This document shows positions 27,402 to 34,388 of a stretch of DNA of 64,000 nucleotides, piece by piece. Each line of letters starts with the position of its first letter. The first letter of the stretch is position 1. Position numbers and translations under genes: made by a program. Source of the DNA: Bacteroidales bacterium (GTDB lineage: Bacteria; Bacteroidota; Bacteroidia; Bacteroidales; Muribaculaceae); contig JAAVFQ010000030.1 of NCBI GenBank assembly GCA_014800685.1, positions 40,578 through 104,577 on the forward strand, given 5' to 3'. The notes under the pieces are model-generated. The model did no database searches. It had not been told where the DNA came from and saw nothing but the letters and a program-made list of their open reading frames with translations.

Positions 27402-28782
27402 AAAAAGAGTATTCATCACCGGAGCAACCGGGACTATGGGTATGGCGACCCTCCATGAGTTTACCTCCCGCAGGCCCTGTCCGGTCTCGATTACAATTCT
27501 TGCAAGACCCACCTCCCGAAACAGGCGTAAACTGAAACCGTTTCTTGCCATGCCTGACATTGATGTGATTTGGGGTGACCTTTGCGACTACGAAAGTGTA
27601 GCCCGAGGAGTAAAAGACAGCGATTTCGTGCTTCATCTCGGGGGCCTTGTCTCACCGGCTGCCGACTATTTTCCGGAGAAGACGAAGAGGGTCAACATAG
27701 GGGGAGCGCAAAACGTGGCAAAGGCAGTCATGGATTCCGGCAGAGCCGAAGATATATATGTAGTCTACATAGGCTCTATCGCTCAGCTGGGAGATCACCG
27801 TCCGCCTCATCATTGGGGACAAACCGGCGACCCCCTTCTCCCTTCTGCTTTAGACGAATATGCCTACTCCAAAATTGAAGCCGAAAGAGCCATAGTAGAC
27901 TCCGGCATTCCTCACTGGGTAGCGATGAGACAGACAGGCATCCTCAGTCCTGACCTTCTGAAAAAGGGATCCGATCCCATCACATTTCATGTACCCCTTG
28001 AGGGAGTTCTCGAATGGACCACAGCCGAAGATTCAGGACGACTGATGGCTAATCTATGCACCACTCCCCTCCCCGATAGCTTCTGGAATAATTTTTACAA
28101 CATAGGAAGTGGAGAGACATATCGGCTTACGAATTATGAATTTGAATGTCAACTGCTCAAAGCTATCCATTGTCCTGCACCGGAGAAAATTTTTGATACA
28201 CGATGGTTCGCGCTTTATAATTTCCACGGCCAATGGTGGGCAGATTCTGACGTTCTTGAGGAATATCTGCATTTCCGATCCGGACTCACCATGCAGGAGT
28301 ATTTTCACAAAATGGCCGATTCGCTTCCCTTCTATTTCCGGCTGACTCCTCTGGCTCCTCCGGCGCTTATTAAATGGGGGATGAAAATGGTTGCCTCAAA
28401 GAATTCCCTCGGAACACTTTATTGGCTTAAAAACAATGTAGAAGACCGCATTCATACTCACTTCGGGAGTCGTGAAGAGCAGTCTCTGATTCCAAGTTGG
28501 GAAGCACTGAAGCCTCGATTAAATATCCCTTTGAGCAGAAAGCCCCCAAAGGATATGCCTCCCCAAAAGGATATTCATACACTTTCCCTCGTTGATATGA
28601 AGCAGAAGGCACATGAACGTGGAGGAGAATGTATTTCGGGAAAGATGGAGGCCGGGGATATGGCTACCAAATTGACATGGAAATGTCGCCGTGGACATAT
28701 CTTTGAGGCCTCTCCCGCTCTTATATGGCAAGGTGGCCACTGGTGTCCCGAATGCCTATGGAACCATTGCCATCCCTACTGA
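27367..28782 (+). CDS. NAD-dependent epimerase/dehydratase (SDR) with C-terminal zinc ribbon
   Basis: 471 residues from ATG 27367, chosen because the preceding frame lies wholly inside sprA; the genes still overlap by 35 nt. Residues 12-330 form an extended short-chain dehydrogenase: Rossmann motif FITGATGTMG, an Asp-x-x-Asp region GDLCDYESV, and the catalytic YAYSK (Tyr-x-x-x-Lys). The C-terminal 85 residues hold a zinc ribbon, WKCRRGHIFEASPALIW then GGHWCPEC, giving a Cys-x4-His type knuckle plus Cys-x-x-Cys, reminiscent of the probable zinc-ribbon family DUF4379. A sugar-nucleotide or lipid-linked substrate is possible; none can be named. It ends in an operon with sprA. Confidence 0.8.
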   Translation: MESQSTSRLPGKKRVFITGATGTMGMATLHEFTSRRPCPVSITILARPTSRNRRKLKPFLAMPDIDVIWGDLCDYESVARGVKDSDFVLHLGGLVSPAADYFPEKTKRVNIGGAQNVAKAVMDSGRAEDIYVVYIGSIAQLGDHRPPHHWGQTGDPLLPSALDEYAYSKIEAERAIVDSGIPHWVAMRQTGILSPDLLKKGSDPITFHVPLEGVLEWTTAEDSGRLMANLCTTPLPDSFWNNFYNIGSGETYRLTNYEFECQLLKAIHCPAPEKIFDTRWFALYNFHGQWWADSDVLEEYLHFRSGLTMQEYFHKMADSLPFYFRLTPLAPPALIKWGMKMVASKNSLGTLYWLKNNVEDRIHTHFGSREEQSLIPSWEALKPRLNIPLSRKPPKDMPPQKDIHTLSLVDMKQKAHERGGECISGKMEAGDMATKLTWKCRRGHIFEASPALIWQGGHWCPECLWNHCHPY

Positions 28783-28906
28783 CAACATATATATGTCAAT
28801 ACAGCCCGTCGGTTATTACTATCCGATGATGCCCAGATTAGAGTCCATATCGTTAATGGCAAGGAAATACAAAAGCAGACATAAATAAAACTATTTATAT
28901 ACGGTA

Positions 28907-28942
28907 AGGGCATGTCCGAATTGAAAAATTTTGACACGCCCT
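28907..28942. terminator. Hairpin between convergent epimerase and trxA
   Basis: Imperfect stem AGGGCATGTC (28907-28916) / GACACGCCCT (28933-28942), with one A-C mismatch, around an A/T loop. It is a degenerate relative of the GAGGGTGTGTCA hairpins at 13997 and 63086 and lies between convergent genes. Confidence 0.5.
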
Positions 28943-29037
28943 CACCTTTATAACATTACGATTAAGGTTCTGCTTATTTTCAGTATATCAACTTTAATCC
29001 TCAAGGAGCAATCCCTCACCCCCTGATGATTATTCCA

Positions 29038-29340
29038 TCAGGAATACTGCTCAAGTAGTTTCTCAAGGTCAGCTGCCGAATGAACTCCGGCGCCTCTCCA
29101 TTTCAGTTCTCCATCCTTAAAAATCATCAGAGTTGGTACGCTCTGCACCTTATAAGCTGCAGATAGAGCCTCATTCTTATCTACGTCAACTGTCAGGATA
29201 CGAGCCTTCTCTCCCACTCTTCCATGAAGTTCTTCAAGTATAGGATGCATCATCTTACATGGGCCACACCAGGTTGCGAAGAAGTCTACTAAAACAGGAG
29301 TATTCCCTTTGATAATTTCGTTAAATTTTTCCATAATCAA
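29038..29340 (-). CDS. trxA: Thioredoxin
   Basis: Cytoplasmic dithiol reductant for ribonucleotide reductase, peroxidases and other proteins. 100 residues, close to the usual 105-110, with the active site WCGPCKM (Cys-Gly-Pro-Cys), the buried Asp equivalent, cis-Pro segment QSVPTLMIFKDG and the terminal helix DLEKLL. No signal peptide. Monocistronic on the reverse strand; a 7-bp hairpin, CCTGATG/CATCAGG (29022-29042), overlaps its stop codon. No consensus promoter was recognised upstream. Confidence 0.95.
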   Translation of the reverse strand: MIMEKFNEIIKGNTPVLVDFFATWCGPCKMMHPILEELHGRVGEKARILTVDVDKNEALSAAYKVQSVPTLMIFKDGELKWRGAGVHSAADLEKLLEQYS

Positions 29341-29837
29341 AATAATTTATAGAAATTGCAAAATGCAACATCTGTAAGTTTCGGAGAATGGGCACGAATA
29401 AGATTTTAATCGTGAGAATGGGGAACTCCGCTTTCCAGATTCCATGATTAGAACGTTTAGACACTTCCATAAGTTCATATTCCAATATAATATGGCCTCA
29501 ACCCACGGGATATGAAACGTCAGTAGACCAAATCTTACTGACTTAATCGAGTTTCCTCATTTTTTGCCATTTTCGCTTGCACTCTATCGGGAAATTAATT
29601 ATCTTTGCAGACTTTATTAAAATTAATATGTAAGCGAGAATTTTATTGGATATCTAAAGACTTTGTTATTTTAAAGATATTTTTGTCTGGACTGAGGATA
29701 CTCCTCTTAGTATGTAGCTGAGAACCAAGGCAAAAGTATTCAAAAAACAATGAACTTTACTATTCAAGACTTCTCATCTTACTCCTTCATTAATTTTAAG
29801 AAGTTACTTAGAACTTACCTAAAACCTTAGAATCAAT
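29341..29837. other. Intergenic region, trxA / glutamine synthetase
   Basis: 497 bp between divergent genes. The right half contains the glutamine synthetase promoter (29577-29607) and its 230-nt leader. The left half (29390-29545) has several short inverted repeats, for example CACGA/TCGTG near 29403-29425 and GTCAGTA/TACTGAC at 29519-29542, but I cannot assign a known RNA family. No coding frame of note. Confidence 0.5.
29577..29607 (+). promoter_or_regulatory. Promoter of glutamine synthetase gene, with long leader
   Basis: TTGC (29577-29580), 19-nt spacer, TATCTTTG (29600-29607). The transcript would have about 225 nt of leader before the ATG at 29838, long enough for an RNA regulator. 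Within it, ATACT/AGTAT near 29698-29713 could form a small hairpin; no known riboswitch was recognised. Confidence 0.65.
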
Positions 29838-31337
29838 ATGGACCAGAATCTTAAACTCTGCCCCAACAAACTGGTGCAGTTCCTTCAGAAGTCGCCTGAC
29901 CAGATTCGCAAGGCCGACATCATCAGATTCGTTGCCGAGAACGGTATCCGCATGATTAACTTCATGTATCCTGCAGACGACAATCGTCTCAAGACTCTAA
30001 ATTTTGTAGTAAACTCAGAGGAGTATCTCGACTCCATTCTCACCTATGGTGAGCGAGTAGACGGCTCCAGCCTATTCCCCTTCATTGAAGCTGGCAATAG
30101 CGACCTCTACGTTATCCCCCGCTACTCTACTGCCTTTGTAGACCCCTTCGCAGAGATTCCTACTCTCAGTATGCTCTGCTCTTTCTTCGACAAGGAGGGA
30201 AAACCTCTCAATTCAGCTCCCGACCAGACTCTTCGCAAGGCTTGTGAAGCTTTCACCAAAACCACAGGTATGGAGTTTTATGCCATGGGCGAGCTGGAAT
30301 ATTACGTCATCTCCGATGATAATGGCCTCTTTCCCGCTTCAGACCAGAAGGGCTATCATGAGTCTGCTCCATACGCGAAGTTCAATGACTTCCGCGCAGA
30401 GTGTATGGACCTCATAGCGCAAGCCGGCGGTCAGATTAAGTATGGCCACAATGAAGTGGGCAACTTCACTCTCGACGGCAAAATCTACGAACAGAACGAG
30501 ATTGAATTCCTTCCGATACCTGCTATGGAGGCTGCTGACAACCTCATGATAGCAAAGTGGATTATCCGCACCCTCGGTGCCAAGAAGGGATATGACGTGA
30601 CATTCGCACCTAAAATCACTGCCGGAAAGGCTGGCTCAGGTCTTCACATCCACTTCAAGATTATGAAGGATGGTCAGAATCTTATGACTGAGAACGGCAA
30701 GCTCAGCGACGTAGCAAAGAAAGCCATTACCGGCATTCTGGAATACGCTCCCGCTATTACCGCTATGGGCAACAAGGTGCCCACAAGCTATTTCCGTCTC
30801 GTGCCTCATCAGGAAGCTCCCACTTCAGTTTGCTGGGGAGACCGCAACCGCTCTGTGCTCGTTAGAGTACCTCTCGGCTGGACAGGTGAGAACGATATGG
30901 TCTCTCAGGCCAATCCTCTCGAAGCCGGTCATGGCACCGTGGCTCCGCAGAAACAGACTGTAGAGCTTCGTTCCGCAGATGGCTCAGCCGACATCTATCA
31001 GCTCATGGCGGCTATGGTGGCTGCTGCTCGCATCGGTTTTGAGATGGACAACGCTCTTGAGCGTGCTGAAGATCTCTATGTCAGCGTGAATATTCACAAT
31101 GACGAGAATAAGGAGAAACTCGCTGCTCTCAAGTCTCTTCCCGACAGCTGCGCTGCTTCGGCCGATGCTCTCGAGGAAATGCGCGGTGCCTTCGAGGCTT
31201 ATGACGTATTCTCTCCGCAGATGATCGATGGAATCATCAATAAGCTTCGCGGATATGACGACCGCAATCTCCGCAAGGAACTTGACGGTACCACAAAGAT
31301 GCTGAAGGTAGTTCGCAAGTTCTGGCACTGCGGCTAA
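29838..31337 (+). CDS. Glutamine synthetase, type I-like (beta-Grasp)
   Basis: Catalyses ATP-dependent amidation of glutamate, assimilating ammonia. 499 residues, the GSI size, far shorter than the 700-residue GSIII also found in Bacteroides. Beta-Grasp N-terminal domain (1-110) and catalytic domain follow, with the metal-ligand segment MEFYAMGELEYYVI (Glu), NEIEFLPIPAM, ammonium/ATP-site GSGLHIHFKI with its histidines, and ADGSADIYQLMAAMVAA. I do not see the Tyr-containing adenylylation motif of enterobacterial GlnA, so regulation is probably not by adenylylation. Unusual divergence leaves a small chance of a gamma-glutamyl amide ligase with another amine substrate. Own promoter and strong terminator: monocistronic. 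Confidence 0.85.
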   Translation: MDQNLKLCPNKLVQFLQKSPDQIRKADIIRFVAENGIRMINFMYPADDNRLKTLNFVVNSEEYLDSILTYGERVDGSSLFPFIEAGNSDLYVIPRYSTAFVDPFAEIPTLSMLCSFFDKEGKPLNSAPDQTLRKACEAFTKTTGMEFYAMGELEYYVISDDNGLFPASDQKGYHESAPYAKFNDFRAECMDLIAQAGGQIKYGHNEVGNFTLDGKIYEQNEIEFLPIPAMEAADNLMIAKWIIRTLGAKKGYDVTFAPKITAGKAGSGLHIHFKIMKDGQNLMTENGKLSDVAKKAITGILEYAPAITAMGNKVPTSYFRLVPHQEAPTSVCWGDRNRSVLVRVPLGWTGENDMVSQANPLEAGHGTVAPQKQTVELRSADGSADIYQLMAAMVAAARIGFEMDNALERAEDLYVSVNIHNDENKEKLAALKSLPDSCAASADALEEMRGAFEAYDVFSPQMIDGIINKLRGYDDRNLRKELDGTTKMLKVVRKFWHCG

Positions 31338-31366
31338 TCTCCCGTCCTTTATCAACACAAAATACC

Positions 31367-31417
31367 GACTCCGGATAGAGCGAGCCACTGCGAGGCCTCT
31401 ATCCGGAGTCCTTTATT
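31367..31417 (+). terminator. Intrinsic terminator of glutamine synthetase gene
   Basis: Perfect 14-bp stem, GACTCCGGATAGAG (31367-31380) and its complement (31397-31410), 16-nt loop, followed by CTTTATT. Confidence 0.9.
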
Positions 31418-31450
31418 AAAACCTGTTATAGCATTAAATCTATTCTTACA

Positions 31451-31699
31451 ATGAAAGATTCAGGGAATTATCCCTTTGACCCTTCGCTCCTCCGCACCAC
31501 TCCTTTAGGAGAAGAGCGCATCAGGCGCCACCTTCACCTCGGCGAGGAGGTAGAAGTGCTCCCTTATTGCAGGGATATAATCCGCCGAAACCAATGCACA
31601 TTCGAAAGAAAAGGGAAAAACTGGTATATGACAGCCGGTCCGGCCAGATTTACAATCCATGCCGGAAGCCTTACCATAATCACGGTTCGCCTTATATAA
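31451..31699 (+). CDS. DUF3781 family protein
   Basis: 82-residue protein whose pattern matches DUF3781: RTTPLGEERIRRHLHLG near the N-terminus, then RKGKNWYMTAG and the closing THAGSLTIITVR-like strand (here TIHAGSLTIITV). The family is small, cytoplasmic and of unknown function. It stands alone after the glutamine synthetase terminator and is convergent with the MBOAT gene, 11 nt apart. Confidence 0.72.
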   Translation: MKDSGNYPFDPSLLRTTPLGEERIRRHLHLGEEVEVLPYCRDIIRRNQCTFERKGKNWYMTAGPARFTIHAGSLTIITVRLI

Positions 31700-31710
31700 G
31701 CAGTCTGAAA

Positions 31711-33192
31711 TTAGAATTGGAAATAGATGAAGGGTGCCACCTCTTCGGTCATGAACTCCACTACAAGTTGCACTACTACTACGAAGACAAGCAATTTCAC
31801 TATCCAGGGAGCCTTCACAAAAATCAGTTGTAATTTATCAGCCCATCTTTGAGGCACAAAATGCATTACTATCAAGGTAAGCATCATTATGCACCAAACC
31901 ATGCGATACTCGAAGAATTGCGGTATCTGATCCCAATGCCAGTCCACGAAAATATTTCGGATGATAAGCACTGAGTCGCTGAAGTCTGCCGCACGGAAGA
32001 AGACCCAAAGTAAAGAAACGTAAATGAAGGTGACAAGCCATCCTAAAAACTTCACCGGCCACACGTCAGGAATTTTCTTCAGCACCGGCAGGCATGCTTT
32101 ATGCACTGCAAGGCCTACTCCATGCATGGCTCCCCAAAATACGAATTTCCAAGCAGCTCCGTGCCATAGACCGCCTATCAGCATCGTCAGGAAGTTATTC
32201 ACATAAGTGCGAATCGTTCCCTTCCTATTACCACCCAGAGGGATATAAAGGTAATCTCTCAGCCACGAAGAAAGAGATATGTGCCAGCGGCGCCAGAACT
32301 CGGTAAGATTGCTGCTCTGATATGGAGAATCAAAATTAAGTCCGAGATCAAAACCCATAATAAGTGCAAGACCGATAGCCATGTCCGAATATCCGGAGAA
32401 GTCACAATATATCTGCATTGTGTAGCCCAATACCCCCATGAAAGCCTGCACTCCGGTATAGGTGGATGGGTCTGAAAATATAAGGTCGTTATACTGTGAG
32501 ATATAATCGGCTATGATAGCCTTCTTGACTATACCTATAATTATGAGCCATAGTCCTCCGTAAATATTTTCAAGAGTAGCCGGACGATTATTTTCCAACT
32601 GTGGAATAAACTTGTCTGCTCTTACTATAGGGCCTGCTACCAGCGCCGGGAAGAAGGAGAGGAAGAAGAGGTAGTCAAGCCATGTCTCAGTGGGCTCTAT
32701 TCGTTTTTTATAGACATCCACCACATAACTTATACTTTGGAAGGTATAGAATGAGATTCCCACCGGAAGTACTATATCAAGCGGCTGAAAGTTGCCCTCT
32801 ACCATCTGATTCCAGTTCCAGAGGAAGAAGTTGGCATATTTGAAATAAGCGAGCACCGAGAGTGAAATGCAGATGGATGTCCACATCAGTACAAGACGCT
32901 CAGACTTAGAGTCAAACTTTATCATCCATCGGGAGATTAGCCAGTCGATCAGCGACGTAGCGAGCAGCATCACCACAAATTCTCCCGATGACTTATAATA
33001 AAAAAAGAGGGAGAAGGCCACTACGAAGATTACCATCTTCGTCTTGCTACTCTTAAAAAGAGCATAGAGGGGGATAAATAATATGAAAAGAAGCCAAAAG
33101 AGCCCTGAAGAGAAGAGCAATGGAGCCTCCTTATCATATTGAAGCAGATGAACTATGTTGGAGAGAGCCTGTGGAATGTTTATATCTTGCAT
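31711..33192 (-). CDS. MBOAT family O-acyltransferase (AlgI-like)
   Basis: Inner-membrane protein of 493 residues with about eleven hydrophobic helices. It belongs to the membrane-bound O-acyltransferases that pass acetyl groups across the membrane to extracellular polysaccharides: family segments include LPVGISFYTFQSISYVVDVYK, FFPALVAGPIVRADKF, the long block NLTEFWRRWHISLSSWLRDY, and GGLWHGAAWKFVFWG with the presumed catalytic His. The upstream gene, 81 nt away on the same strand, encodes a membrane-anchored SGNH protein, the usual partner (AlgJ/AlgX/DltD-like) that completes transfer. The polysaccharide accepting the acyl group is not indicated by the context. Confidence 0.93.
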   Translation of the reverse strand: MQDINIPQALSNIVHLLQYDKEAPLLFSSGLFWLLFILFIPLYALFKSSKTKMVIFVVAFSLFFYYKSSGEFVVMLLATSLIDWLISRWMIKFDSKSERLVLMWTSICISLSVLAYFKYANFFLWNWNQMVEGNFQPLDIVLPVGISFYTFQSISYVVDVYKKRIEPTETWLDYLFFLSFFPALVAGPIVRADKFIPQLENNRPATLENIYGGLWLIIIGIVKKAIIADYISQYNDLIFSDPSTYTGVQAFMGVLGYTMQIYCDFSGYSDMAIGLALIMGFDLGLNFDSPYQSSNLTEFWRRWHISLSSWLRDYLYIPLGGNRKGTIRTYVNNFLTMLIGGLWHGAAWKFVFWGAMHGVGLAVHKACLPVLKKIPDVWPVKFLGWLVTFIYVSLLWVFFRAADFSDSVLIIRNIFVDWHWDQIPQFFEYRMVWCIMMLTLIVMHFVPQRWADKLQLIFVKAPWIVKLLVFVVVVQLVVEFMTEEVAPFIYFQF

Positions 33193-33273
33193 CTCGAAGA
33201 AGCGGATGAAAATGTGCGTAAATATTTAAGCTGACGCTAAGGAGTCTTTAGAAGCCTTAGGCTACAGCTCTTA

Positions 33274-34077
33274 TCATTTATTTCTCGCTTTTAGGAATTT
33301 AAGATTCGGACGAGCATTAGCCACCGAATCGGCAGGGAAGTCTGCGAGGAAGGGATGGCGTGAATCCGGAATCCACTTCATCACCGAGTCCATCCATTGG
33401 GCCGATGCCTGCTTTGTCGGGTGTATGTGGTCTTTCTTACGGGCCAGCTGCAATTCGCTGGAGCGGAAGAAGGAGCCTTTGGGAAGATTCTTTTCTAATA
33501 TATCGTTCAGCCCCCCATCCATCTTAAGTGAGGGTGGCCCAATCCAGACGAAAGGCACATCCCCTATTTTCTCTACGATAGCACGAATCTGAGGCAATCT
33601 GATTTCGGGCGTACGAAGATAAAGTTCATTTGCTCCGAGAGCAATGAAGACCTGAGTAGGCTTATAGAGACGCATGTAATAGTCCAGAGTATCGCATTCA
33701 GCCCAAGTCTTGGTATTGGACGAGTCCCAATTCACTGCATATACCGTATGGCCATTCTGTCGGGCATAGGCCGCAAGGCGTTCGGCCAGATGCATTGTCA
33801 TGGAGTCTCCGAATATAAAAAGGGTCTGAGCGGTGGAATCCGTCTGATTTACTATCGCCACATCTTCATCTTTACTCTCTTTGGCAAGGAATACTGAATC
33901 TTCCGCCTCGCTATCTGACTTCAATATTGTCTCGGCAAATGGAGCCTTTTTAAGACTCTTTTCGCCAATTTTTATTTCCTCCTCTGCAAAAGAGAAAAGC
34001 ACAAACAGGGCTAATGCGACCGTAAGCAGAAGCCAAAGCCTGAGATATGGATAACGACGCTGTCGTCTTCTATTCAT
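33274..34077 (-). CDS. Membrane-anchored SGNH/GDSL hydrolase-like protein
   Basis: 267 residues with one N-terminal membrane anchor (LWLLLTVALALFVLFSF) after a basic start, placing the rest in the periplasm. SGNH blocks are visible: block I FIFGDSMT with Ser92, block III GANE with Asn150, and block V DHIHP with Asp216 and His219, the likely catalytic residues. Together with the downstream MBOAT gene it probably forms an O-acetylation pair acting on a surface or capsule glycan (inference from family pairing). Expressed from a consensus promoter at 34106-34137. Confidence 0.87.
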   Translation of the reverse strand: MNRRRQRRYPYLRLWLLLTVALALFVLFSFAEEEIKIGEKSLKKAPFAETILKSDSEAEDSVFLAKESKDEDVAIVNQTDSTAQTLFIFGDSMTMHLAERLAAYARQNGHTVYAVNWDSSNTKTWAECDTLDYYMRLYKPTQVFIALGANELYLRTPEIRLPQIRAIVEKIGDVPFVWIGPPSLKMDGGLNDILEKNLPKGSFFRSSELQLARKKDHIHPTKQASAQWMDSVMKWIPDSRHPFLADFPADSVANARPNLKFLKARNK

Positions 34078-34105
34078 CTTAAAAAACTCTCACAAAAATT
34101 TCGTG

Positions 34106-34137
34106 CAAAGTTAGCATAATTACTCCTAAGAGGCAAA
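34106..34137 (-). promoter_or_regulatory. Promoter of SGNH-MBOAT operon
   Basis: Reverse-strand TTTG (34137-34134), 20-nt spacer, TAACTTTG (34113-34106), with a 28-nt leader to the SGNH start codon. Confidence 0.8.
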
Positions 34138-34176
34138 TTTTTAAACTCGTTTTTTTGAGTGAATTAAAAATCAATT

Positions 34177-34360
34177 AAGTAAGTATTGAAATTTAATTTA
34201 TACTATATTCGTGCTAATTTTTTAGTTGATTTCGGCGCGGAGCGAAGAAGAATATAAGCATATTCGACTTAGCGGCAAGCCGGAAGCGACAAAAAAGAAG
34301 CCGAATATAGTATAAAAGATTTCTAAACTCATATTATCGTTTAATTTTGAATACTTACTT
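34177..34360. repeat. Palindromic element, copy C (184 bp, full length)
   Basis: Terminal inverted repeats of 20 bp matching 18/20: AAGTAAGTATTGAAATTTAA (34177-34196) and AAGTAAGTATTCAAAATTAA on the reverse strand (34360-34341). A second perfect 15-bp inverted repeat TTTATACTATATTCG lies at 34197-34211 and 34302-34316. Central hairpin GAATAT-AAGC-ATATTC at 34250-34265. It fills most of the 311-bp gap between the SGNH and mutS2 genes; no reading frame. Confidence 0.85.
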
Positions 34361-34388
34361 ATCTTTAAATAATCATATTTAGACCATA

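Larger units (their letters stand above)
34078..34388. other. Intergenic region, SGNH gene / mutS2
   Basis: 311 bp, AT-rich. It contains the SGNH-MBOAT promoter at its left side and the 184-bp palindromic element; nothing else was recognised, and no separate terminator for mutS2 is evident unless the element itself provides it. Confidence 0.6.
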
